A stretch of DNA of 64,000 nucleotides from NCBI GenBank assembly GCA_038030265.1, contig CM075940.1, forward strand, positions 9,486,001 to 9,550,000. Reading direction: 5' to 3'. A program made the position numbers and the translations under genes. A model generated the notes under the pieces. That model worked only from the letters and a program-made list of their open reading frames with translations, ran no database searches and had not been told where the DNA came from. Every line of letters starts with the position of its first letter. The stretch's first letter is position 1. This DNA comes from Corythucha ciliata. Its lineage: Eukaryota; Arthropoda; Insecta; Hemiptera; Tingidae. This document shows, in pieces, positions 10,563 through 20,084 of this stretch.

Positions 10563-12288
10563 CCCTATAATATTCCTCGGAAAACCGAAAATCTCTCCAC
10601 GTATAGAACCCGCCATTCTGTTGTGGGGTGAACGATAATCTTACACGAGGAAAATTTGTCATTCAGGACAACTCAATTCCGTTTAAATTGTTCTAGAAAA
10701 ACTATTCGTCATGGAAAGTCGGCAGTTTTCTTTCAGGAATTGTGAAACATCGTCGGTTTCGCAATATTTTCATGAGCGAGAATGCCAAATACGTCAGTGG
10801 ATTTGGCGGCATATTACGCGGTTTTTTATTTCTCGCAGAGCTCGACGAGAGCGCCACTAGTTCTCACGATTTTGCGGGAGCCTCTCAATCACGCTTCAAG
10901 AACAAGAACGTGGTTTTGTACACTTTTTTTTTTTGTTGGTGTGATCATCGCGCATTTGGACTTTTTAATTAATTCGCCCTCGAAGCGAAGGGTTTTCTTG
11001 AAGTGACATATCTTTTTGAAGAAATACAGGTGAGTCTCTCACGTTAAATTAAAGTGTTTCCAACGTTCTTGTCATCGCTATGGTCATTGTTTGTTATGCC
11101 CTTTGTCCCTGTTAACTTTTTGCATTTTCTGCAATAAGTCCGTCTTTTATACCGAAGACGCCCTCGCTCATAGTTAGCCCCCGCCCGCCCGGTGATCAAA
11201 GCTTTTAGGGAGAATCAACTCGTTGGAAACAAGTTGAATGGGCGGCGTGTGCCACACCGCTCTAAACTCGGCATTGTCCCACTTGTTTTGTCACATTTCG
11301 TCGATTCCTTCTTTCGCCAGGAACGAGGAGATTGCCGGACGTCTATACGATGATCGTAGGGTTTTGTATTTTTGACCGGTTGTTCGTCCTGGCCCGTGCT
11401 AGTCGGATTGTAATGAAATAGGCAGCTTATTAGTTGATTAATGTTAGTGCCTGATAAGGAGTTATAAGGTCACTAGACGCTAATTCTGTTTTACTCCGAG
11501 GGAATTTGTGAAGTAGTAATTTGATGCCTTCATTTCTTGCAGAGCTGACCTTGTCGGCTTCACAATGACCTTCCAGGGGTACGCCAACGTGGGTGAAGTA
11601 AGACCCCCCCCCCCTACAGAGGAAAGGATCGCCTTTCCTTCATGATTCAACGGAAAACTCAAAATAGCATAGAGATTTGCGACCTCTATGCTGATCACGG
11701 GCCCTAAACCCTTACCTCATCGTCCATTCCACTACAAACTCTTGTAATTCTACCCCCCAAAACCCCTAGGCAAGAAAGGTGTAGGGGGTGAATCGGTCCG
11801 GTTAACAACAGACTAATCCTGTCCAAAATTGACCATTTTATCCAGACTTCATCAATTTTGGTCTGGCTATTGACCCAAATGACAATTTGCTTCTCCCCTC
11901 TGAATTAAGACCATTCTGCTCCTCCCAGAAATGTTTCTTAAGCCCATTTCCTGAGTGACAAGGTCGTCTGGGGGGGAGGGGAGTCCAGTGCGCCCTCAGA
12001 TCCGACAGTTCTCTGTAATCGATCGTTTTGTGTAAGACAACGTAGCACTCGGTCCAGAAGATGTCAGTTGACCACTGAAGCTGACGTTGGATGATTAAGC
12101 TATAACTGACACGATAGCCGTTTCCCCTCTCGAAATTGCTCTGGAAACGGTCAACAGTTTAGACTTGTGCCTGTTGGGGTTGACCATGTCGTGCTTTGCA
12201 TGCATCACCACTTAACGTGTTTGAATCTTGCTTGATCGTGTAAATTGCCATCCAATCAACTTATCCATTTTTTCTTCAATTTTTATAG
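10563..12288 (+). other. NAP1 upstream region, possible 5' UTR exon and intron
   Basis: No coding exon is seen. The first NAP1 coding exon is preceded by a splice acceptor (ttttatag, ending 12288) two bases before the ATG, so at least one non-coding 5' exon must lie upstream. A good donor, gaaatacag/GTGAGT, at 11029-11035 is a plausible partner and would give a ~1.26 kb 5' UTR intron. Transcript data would be needed to prove the pairing. The stretch also holds a poly(C) run near 11604. Confidence 0.35.
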
Positions 12289-12290
12289 AA

Positions 12291-13952
12291 ATGTCGTCCA
12301 AAGCGAACGACAAATCACCGAAATCAAACGCTAGCGAGAGTGACACGAGTGAACCCGCTCAGTTCAACAGTGAAATCGCTTTCGGAATGAAAGATTACAA
12401 TATTTACGAAGTTAGTTACAATTTCTTTCCTTATTTTGTATTGTGGACTTAAACGAGAATTTGTGTGTGGCTCACAGCTTCTTCCAGAGCCGGTTAAACG
12501 TCGTGTGAACGCCCTCAAAAAACTTCAATATCAAGCCACTTTCATCGAAGCTGACTTTTTTGCAGAAGTCCACAAGCTCGAGTGTAAATATCATCAGATG
12601 TACTCTTTACTGTACGATAAGGTAAGTCTTTTGGCCACTTTCCATTCATGGGATGCTCTGCAAAGCCTTTTTTTCCCCTCCCCTACAGAGACAGACAATC
12701 GTATCCGGTGACTACGAACCAACTAACGAAGAGTCTGAATTCAATGAAACGAGTGTGGCGCTTGGGAATATTGAACTTCCTGAAACTCTGCGCACTCAGC
12801 TCAAGAGACACTATAATTACAGTGACATGTATGCAAACTGTGATGCATTTGCTGTGTTTTAAATACCGGCTAATTTTTTTTTTCTTTTGTTTTTTAGTGA
12901 AAGCAATGTCAATGGCGTCCCTAACTTTTGGCTTATAATTTTTAAAAATGTTGAAATCTTGAGTGACATGGTTCAACCTCACGATGAGCCGATCCTGAAG
13001 CATCTTAAGGACGTTCAAGTGAAATATCTTGAAAAAGATCCCATGGTGAGTGATTTTTTTTTTTTTTGCTCATGCCTTTTTCTGGGGAAGAGGGAGGGCG
13101 TGCTGGGCGCTTTTAAACACTCGCCGCTGCTTTTTAGCGAAGTCGGCTTTTACAGGATTCGAACCCAGGGCCTGCTGGGTGCGAAGCGCGCAGTGTATCC
13201 ACTACACCATTGAGTTGAACTGCTCATTTCATAATTTTTCGTCTTTTTGTTTTAGGGTTTCATTCTAGAATTCTACTTTTCTCCAAATAAATACTTCAGT
13301 AACTCAGTTCTCACTAAACGATATGAAATGCGGTGCCAGCCGGACGAGGATGAGCCATTTAGTTTCGAAGGACCAGAAATCTACAAGTGTGAGGTGAGGA
13401 CTCTTATTCTCCGTTGATTAATTGTCCCGATTTTAATAATCAATGAATCTACAGGGGTGTGTAATTAACTGGTTCGAAGGACATAACGTTACCGTGCGAA
13501 CTGTGAAAAAACGGCAGAAACATCGGTCTCACGGAACGTTTAGAACAGTCACTAAAACTCTTCAGAATGATTCTTTTTTCAATTTCTTCTCCCCTCCATC
13601 TGGTAAGAAAACACCTCTGAATTGCCTCACCGTCAAAATATTTTTAAACCGCGGTTGCTCTTTAGTTCCTGACGATGAAAATCAGGACGTTGACGATGAC
13701 ACCAAAGCGCTTTTGACGAGTGACTTCGAGATCGGTCACTACATTCGCGAGAAAATCGTTCCTCGCGCCGTTCTTTATTACACGGGCGAGGCACTCGGTG
13801 ATGAGGACGACGAGTACGAGGAGGATGAAGAGTCGGAAGAGGAGGAGTCGTCGGAGTCGAGTAGCGACAACGAGAATGAAAATAAATCGAAACCGGACAA
13901 AAAGGCGATCGCACCGGGGCAGATGCAACCGCCTGAGTGCAAACAGCAGTGA
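12291..13952 (+). CDS. Nucleosome assembly protein 1 (NAP1/NAP1L)
   Basis: Histone chaperone of the NAP1 family, which in other animals shuttles H2A-H2B and aids nucleosome assembly. The coding exons are 12291-12410, 12478-12621, 12689-12828, 12898-13045, 13256-13393, 13455-13602 and 13666-13952, joined in frame to 374 residues (human NAP1L1 is about 390). Family landmarks in order are PVKRRVNALK (around 45-54), GVPNFWLIIFKN, LSDMVQPHDEPILKHLKD, LEFYFSPNKYF, PFSFEGPEI, a basic loop TVKKRQKHR (~246-254) expected to bear a nuclear localisation signal, NDSFFNFFSPP, DFEIGHYIREKIVPRAVLYY, and an acidic tail from ~325. The protein ends in CKQQ, as NAP1L1 does, a potential prenylation motif. Six introns are 61-69 bp except intron 4 (210 bp), which holds a tRNA-derived relic. 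The exon 3 donor is a weak GTATGC, chosen because only it keeps the frame. The ATG lies 2 bp after a splice acceptor. Confidence 0.95.
13150..13217 (-). tRNA. tRNA-derived relic in NAP1 intron 4
   Basis: On the - strand there is an A-box match TGGTGTAGTGG (13209-13199) and a B-box match GGGTTCGAATCC (13166-13155). The D-stem pairs perfectly (GTGT with ACAC). The presumed anticodon loop reads CTTCGCA, giving TCG (Arg-like), but the anticodon stem and acceptor stem do not pair and the T-stem is poor. This is therefore a tRNA pseudogene or the head of a tRNA-derived SINE, not a functional tRNA. It sits inside the only long intron of NAP1, antisense to the gene. Confidence 0.55.
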
Positions 13953-14256
13953 TTTGACTGCATTTTCTCTTCCTTAATTTTAATTTCTCTTAATTTTTTG
14001 TCTCGATCGACGCTAGGTTTATCCATGGGGGACTGGTTCAGCATTTTATGCCACGGGTGGAACGTTTTTTTTTTTTTTTTTTTTAAAAAACGGTTGATTA
14101 TTTTACCGTTGCGGCCCAAAAAAAAAAAACAGCTCCTGTTTCAAAGAAAAGTCACGTGTGCACCGCGGCAAAAAAGTTCATTTTTAGAGCCGTGAGAGAT
14201 GGCTCGGCTTCACTTCTCCCGTCCCTAAAAGAAATCAATTTCTTGCCTCGGTGCCC

Positions 14257-14262
14257 AATAAA
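14257..14262 (+). terminator. NAP1 polyadenylation signal
   Basis: A canonical AATAAA lies 305 bp after the NAP1 stop codon and is followed by a T/A-rich stretch. It is the first canonical signal on the + strand suitable for NAP1 before the convergent CHMP2A gene. Confidence 0.6.
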
Positions 14263-14883
14263 ACAATTTATATATATTTCTTGGAAATCACTGAGTGTCC
14301 AATGTTTATGTTAGATGAATGCCATTAGTTACTGTCCCTAGATTCGACCCGAAATTGATCATTCGAGCGTCATATTTCATTAATTTTGGAAATACAGCCT
14401 CATCAACGAACAGAGGCAAATACATTTTTAAATATTAATTTATTGCTTTTATTATCCTTGGCTTCGAGAAGCGCTTACCATGATAGGCAGCATCCAAAGT
14501 TGCGGAGGGGCGAGGATGAAAATTGCGTCGACGCGTACCACTATCGCTTTGTTACCAGTCGTGACTACGCGATCAGAGGAATAGACACTCCTAGTGTAAT
14601 AAGTGGCAATGGGGGGGGGGGGCATCCATACGAGCGCAGCCGAAATCCCTAACTTATTTATTTACAGATATCTCAGCAAATTATACTAGAGATGAACAAT
14701 AGTTCCCCCAAGAAGTTATTAAACCACAATTAATTATAGAACGTCACCGAAGATGGAAAGTAAAGATAAGAGGCAATACATTAAAATAGTTTTAATAATA
14801 AATGATTTAAATTAGGAGACTGGCATCAGTACAATAACCACAATTGAATAAGAACAAATTTCAATTTCTTTCTCGCCAAGAAT
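14263..14883. other. Intergenic spacer between convergent genes
   Basis: This is the tail-to-tail gap of NAP1 and CHMP2A. It contains - strand AATAAA signals at 14444-14439 and 14453-14448, and another overlapping the CHMP2A stop codon (14888-14883), any of which could end CHMP2A transcripts. A run of about 12 G lies near 14611. The 88-codon open frame over 14386-14652 shows no recognisable protein. Confidence 0.5.
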
Positions 14884-16331
14884 TTATTCGCGGCGCAGAT
14901 TGTCGAGTCGCGCTTGAAGGTCAGCGTCAGCATCTGAAACAGGACCCCCTCCGGCACCACCGGCTGCTGGTACCGCGACGCGACTCGATACTGACAGGGA
15001 GCCCGACGCTTGAGGCAAACCGGACAGTTGGTCGGTCAATTGAAGTCCAAGCTCGTCGAGAACTTGAGAAACGACGGCATCGCTGAAAAAAAAAAAAACG
15101 TAATGTAGCCCTTTAATGCGTAATTGGTCGGGCGCCATTATGCTAAACGTATCGCCGTTTAGAATGTAGGAATGGACTTGCTTATGTTGCCAGGGGGGAA
15201 AAAATAAAGAATGGACACGTAGAGGGCGTATCTACACCCTTCCCAGGTCAGTCGGAAACTCGCAGCAGGCTGTAACTTGTCAAATCGACTTAGGGCTATT
15301 CTGAAAAATCACTTGTTCTAGTGGTGCTTGGGGGGGGGGGCATGGATCCAAAAATCTGACTTTACGATCATATGATAAGAATTATTGACTATCTCAGAGG
15401 AAATCTACATTTGTTCGGGACGTACAGTCAAAAGAACTAACTGGCCACAATCGATTATTTGACATATGAGCTGGATCTTTGTCCAAGAAACTTCAAGTTT
15501 TGCTTATACAGCCTGACGGAGGGAGCGGGATTTTCTGAGTGTGAGAACCACACTTAAGTGACTAGGCCTCCAACGTAGCCAAGCCCAGAATACCCAACTT
15601 TCAAAAGCACTAATTGGCAGGAACAAATCTGGGGGTCGCTAAAAACCGTTCAGGGGGCGTGGGCGGGGAGAGTCAGTCTTCTGGTTGGCAGCAGTCAGTC
15701 GAAAGGACGAATCAAAAATTCTCTCACCTTTCTTCTTCGTCACCCTCGTCCTCCATCGCATCATCAATGGCATCATTCATAATCTCCTCCTTCATGTCCA
15801 TGATCTCACTTTGCTTCTCGAATTCCTGAAGGATTTTCTGGATTTGCGGGAGGTTGAGCTGCCTGTACGGAGCACAACAGACAATAAAGCTTCCAACGCT
15901 GAGCCATCAAGTGGCGAATCACTCACCGGTTCATGCTTTGCATAGCCCGACAAACACCCTTCATCGCTTGTGCCATTGCGTTCTGCGACCGAAGGGTTTG
16001 AATTTTCAAGGAGACAGCCTGAATATTCGCTTTCATAAGCATAAATTTCTTTTCGTACCTCCTTGTTCGAACCAAGTCTTTGGCCATGATTTTCACTGCG
16101 TCCTGCCGATACGGTTCAAAGTAAAAAACAAGTCGCCCCAGAGCCCCCCTCGAAACAACTCACCATTTGTCCCTCTTTAGCCATTTTCTTTATGTCTGCT
16201 ATGATTTTCTTTTCTTGCTGCTCCATACGCGATTTTTCTCGATCCAAGTCTCTCATCGCTTTATTCAACGCCCTTTGATTCTTTCTGAGCATCTCCTCCG
16301 GAGTGACTCGCTTTCCAAACAGCCACTCCAT
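14884..16331 (-). CDS. CHMP2A: Charged multivesicular body protein 2a (ESCRT-III)
   Basis: ESCRT-III subunit (Vps2 orthologue) that co-assembles with CHMP3/CHMP4 on endosomal and other membranes for scission and recruits the ATPase VPS4. The exons on the - strand are 16331-16164, 16102-15927, 15862-15728 and 15082-14884, total 678 bp or 225 residues (human protein 222). The start MEWLFGKRVTPEEMLRKNQR matches the family N-terminus. It is followed by EKKIIADIKKMAKEGQM, the basic helical core (DAVKIMAKDLVRTRRYEKKF, IQAVSLKIQTLRSQNAMAQA), and LPQIQKILQEFEKQSEIMDM with DDAMEDEGDEEE. The C-terminus carries a MIT-interacting motif, L215-QAR-L219-DN-L222-R. Introns are 61, 64 and 645 bp, all GT-AG. 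Splice phases are 0, 2 and 2. The start codon is the first ATG of the exon and lies 6 bp after a likely 5' UTR acceptor. Confidence 0.96.
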
Positions 16332-16337
16332 TTCGAG

Positions 16338-16421
16338 CTATTGACGGAATTTAAACTTGTTAAGCACAGGGCGAGTAAAAACTTATAATTAAACTTTTTA
16401 AAACTTCATTTTCTTACTTAC
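16338..16421 (-). other. Putative CHMP2A 5' UTR intron
   Basis: A strong donor GTAAGTAAG starts at 16421 on the - strand and an acceptor caatag ends at 16338, six bases before the ATG. The resulting 84-bp intron matches the size class of the other introns of this gene. No transcript is available to confirm it. Confidence 0.4.
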
Positions 16422-16588
16422 ATAATGTTAATTCACAGTCCTCGTCAACAAAGATTTGCCAAATGAGTCATAATCTTGACAAACGGTGAATCCCTCTCTG
16501 ATAGCGCTACAAGGTGCGTGATAACATTGAATGACTAATCGGGAGGGGACCGTCGGGCATAGGCAACCCGCAACACATCACTTCCTGA

Positions 16589-16596
16589 TGACGTCA
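16589..16596. promoter_or_regulatory. Consensus CRE/ATF palindrome
   Basis: The perfect palindrome TGACGTCA lies about 260 bp upstream of the CHMP2A ATG, in the expected promoter zone given a short 5' UTR intron. CREB/ATF family proteins bind this sequence in animals. Use in this gene is inferred from position only. Confidence 0.5.
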
Positions 16597-17475
16597 GCTG
16601 CACACTTAACGGTGGCGCGGATTCTCAGGTAGGCGTTTCACGTTTGTTCAAGTTTTTGAGAAGAAATGACCTAGCGGTGCAAGTAACTGGCAATAAGTCA
16701 TAAAAGCGTGAAAATCAGAAGCCCAAAGAGTCGTAGAAAGGCAAAATTTGGGAGTTACAACGGTTGGTCGTTGAATAAAACTTTTGGCATTTAGCTTTCA
16801 CGCAATTTTAGTCCATTCAGTCAGGCAATTTAGAGCACAAATAACAAGTAAATGCAGTGGAAACGAGCTAAAAACCAAAACTAACAGAACAAAGTACCAA
16901 GACGGGTCCTGATGATTTTGTCGTTTTTGCGATGAATGTAACGTACATGTCTTCCTCATTTTGTGAAACCAGAAGGTTAGCAGTTTTCTCCAATGTATTT
17001 TTGAGTCAATAATTTGCCATGATCACTTAGGCGTTAGAAGAACGATTTTTGCGATTTTGGGGGCATTTTTTTCAAGTGTTTCGATTTGATCTGGCGGATC
17101 TACACCTATCGGGGCCCCGGGCGGAAATCACTCTAATTGTAAGTCTCTATGTAACGGTCCAGCTTATCCTAAATCCTCAATTCACCCAAAATATCAAAGT
17201 TAATAAATTAGTAACCCTCCCCTTCGTCCCATCCTAAATTCCCAATACAAAGAAACCGCCCCCAATTCCCCGCCATCACCAACTGTGCGAATTGAGGGCA
17301 AAGGAAATTCGGCGGCGTGAGAACCTGCAACGGTCAGCAGACCCAAAAACAGGGGCGTAGGTACGGGGGATGATAGATCCCCCCCCCCAGAGCCACAAGT
17401 ATTCGAACGAAGGAGCACTAGTACCATAACGAAGAGCCCCATAAAATCTCCATGAGCGTTTCACGTTGAAGTAAG

Positions 17476-18811
17476 CAGTGGCGTGCCCAGGAATTTTTCT
17501 TGGGAGGAGTTTTCAAATTACAAAATTATATGTATATAAAATGGTGATTTTTTTGACAGAAATGGTTGGGAGGGGGGGTCCTTTATAGTCAATTCTGCGC
17601 CAATAGTCAATTCATCTTTTAAGGGCGCGAATAGCCAGTTTGGCAATTTTTTCGGTGCAGCATGGCACAAATCGTCATTTAAGCCATCTATACGAGGCGC
17701 GAATGATCAGTTCCGGTATTTCTAAGGCACGAACTGTCCGCAGTTTCACCGTTTTCAAGCCGCGGAGGATCAGTTTTTTTTTGGGTGCCGATAGCCACTT
17801 TGAAGACGCGCATGCAGTAGCCTCTGTATAGGGCGCAAATGATCTGTTTAGCTAATCTTTGGACCGTGAATTTGTGGTACGAGTATGCCATTTTTAGGAC
17901 TTAAAGAGTCAGTTTTGCTATTTTTATGGAACGAATCGTCAGTTTAGACATTTTCAGGGCACGAGGTTCAGTTTGGCCATTTTCGATGCTGGATAATGGT
18001 TGATTTTGCATTTTCAGGGCATGAATCATCCGTTTCGGACCTTTCAAAGCGCGAATCTCGCGGGCCGCTATACGGCGGTCAGTTATGCTGTTTTTAGAGC
18101 GAGAAATTTCTATTTTTCTAAGCGCTAATGGTCAGTTTGGCCAATTTAAGGACAGGAATCGTCTGTTTAGGCATTTTAAAGGCGTGAATCGTCAGTTAAT
18201 CTATTTTTAGAGCGCACAGAGTCAGTTTTGCATCAGTCCTTGCATAGTCAGTTTGGCCAATTTTAGGGCGCATAGTCTTGAAGCTTGACATTTATACATA
18301 TAGGGCGTCAAACCAAGGCGATTTTTAGCGTGCGACTGGTCGAATTTGCCATTTTCAGGGCGCGAATCGTCAGTTATACTTTGCTCAAACATAGCAGCAT
18401 AGGCGGGTCCAATTAGTACCTTCTAGCCATTTACGCACGAATCGTTATTTTGACCATTCTTGGCGCGCAAATGGTTTATTTTGCAGCTTTCAAGACAGGA
18501 ATAATCTATTAAGGCATTTCCAGGCCGCCTAGAGTCATTTTGGCCATTTTAGAGCGAGAATCGCCAATTTGGCTATTTTTAGGGCTCGTGAAGTCATTTT
18601 GGCGGTTTTATAGAGTGGTAAATGCCAATTTTTAGGGCGCAAATATAGACATTTTAAATGCAAGAATCGTCAGTTTTGCCATTTGCGGGCGCGACTATAG
18701 TCAATTTAGCAGTTTTTAGGTACCTAGTGAATTACTGTCCTGTCAAGCCATTTTTAGTCAGTCTAGCGAAGCACACAATCTTCCAAGCCCAAGCCCCTAG
18801 TTGTTGTTGTT

Positions 18812-18852
<41 letters not shown>

Positions 18853-19895
18853 ACACGAACACGAATGTTAAATTTAGACATTGTGAAGGCTCATTTTGGC
18901 TATTTTTGACGTGCGAATGGTCGTTTCTGCCATTCTCAGGTCAGGAATAATCTGTTTATAAACTATCTATGTGCTAAACTCTCTATGCCCTTGTTCTGGG
19001 GCACATAGAATCGGTGTTGCCGATTTTGTGGCTTGACTGTCCAGTCTGGCCATTTTTAGGGCACGTAGAGTCAGTTTTGCCATTTATATAGGGCGTGAAT
19101 AGTACGTCAAGTCATGGCGCGAAAACCGTCAGTTTGGCCAATTTTGGCGCGCGGGTGGTTGATTTTTGCCATTTTTGGAGGAGGAATCATCTGTTCAGGC
19201 ATTATCAGTGCACAAATTGCCAATTGATCCAGTTTTATGACTCTTAAAAGAAGTCAGCTTGGACAATTTCAGAGCGGGAATCACATGCCCCCTTATTCTG
19301 TAACTCTTAACGCGTGCGTTAGCGAAATCAACAAGACGAATAATTTTAAAAAATCAGCTGAGAAATTTTGCTAACGCACACGTTATGAGTTACAGAATAG
19401 GTCCACAGCTTGGCTATTTTTAGCGCACTTATGTATAATCAGTTTAGCTTTTTTCAAGGCGGAATCAGTTTTAGCCATTTTCAGGGAGCGTGAAGTCAGT
19501 TTGGCTATTTTTATGGCTCAAATAGTTAGTTTTGCCATTTTGGGGCGCGAGTATAGTCAGTCTAGGATTCTGTATGGTGGGGATAGCTAATTTAGCTAAT
19601 TTTAGGCAGCAAATAGTAGAATTTCTCAAGCCCCTCTCTCTTGAACAAATCCCGAATCCATGCCTGGACAGTGGAATAGTTACTTAGTGGGACTAATTGC
19701 TAAAAAACGAACTTTTAGGGTTAAACAAATCACGTTTTTGTTGTTTCTTTTGTTTGTTTCTTTTTTTACTTGTTTACTTATTCATTTTATTTAATTAATT
19801 TATTTATTTTTTATTTCTTTTTCTTAACGATGGTCGGCTGAAGTACTCTGGGAGGGGTTCTGACCCCCAAAATCCTCCCCATGGGCACGCCACTG
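17476..19895. mobile_element. hAT-like element carrying family 2 minisatellite
   Basis: This 2,420-bp element has 14-bp identical inverted ends CAGTGGCGTGCCCA and 8-bp flanks GAAGTAAG (17468-17475) and GAAGTTAG (19896-19903), one mismatch. Almost the whole interior (about 17580-19640) is a degenerate ~30-36 bp repeat with the pattern gggcgcgaatcgtcag followed by tttggccattttta. A 36-base poly(T) lies at 18813-18848. There is no transposase. A small foldback element (19292-19400) sits within the array. The element lies inside the outer element 17350-22258. Confidence 0.82.
19292..19400. mobile_element. Short foldback MITE (TTATTCTGTAAC ends)
   Basis: Inverted arms of about 36 bp, cttattctgtaactcttaac then gcgtgcgttagc on the left, mirror gctaacgcacacg then ttatgagttacagaatagg on the right, with a ~40-bp loop. 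Total length is about 110 bp. It interrupts the family 2 array. The superfamily is not determined and no clear TSD is visible. Confidence 0.6.
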
Positions 19896-20084
19896 GAAGT
19901 TAGGTTTAGCAGATTTTCTGGACTTGAAGCAGCCCGAAAAGGCCCGAGTGCGTCCAGCATTTTCCTTGGACTTCAGACCCAACGCAGTAGTGTACCGAGG
20001 TACCTGGGGGGGGGGGGGGAATTCGCCCCGGACCCTCTATCAGACAAAAATTGGTAATATTCGTGGTTGTAGCTGCTAAAAAGC

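Noticed and set aside
13633..14119. Long frames in other phases over NAP1 exon 7
   Set aside because: They are shadows of the acidic GAG/GAC-rich coding exon; the NAP1 frame matches the family through the CKQQ end.
14155..14215. Hairpin-like sequence after NAP1 stop, considered as a histone-type 3' stem-loop
   Set aside because: It does not match the histone stem-loop consensus, and a normal AATAAA lies downstream.
17080..17125. Possible degenerate hAT end (ctggcggatctacacctatc)
   Set aside because: The terminal CAGTG is incomplete and no partner end or duplication was found.
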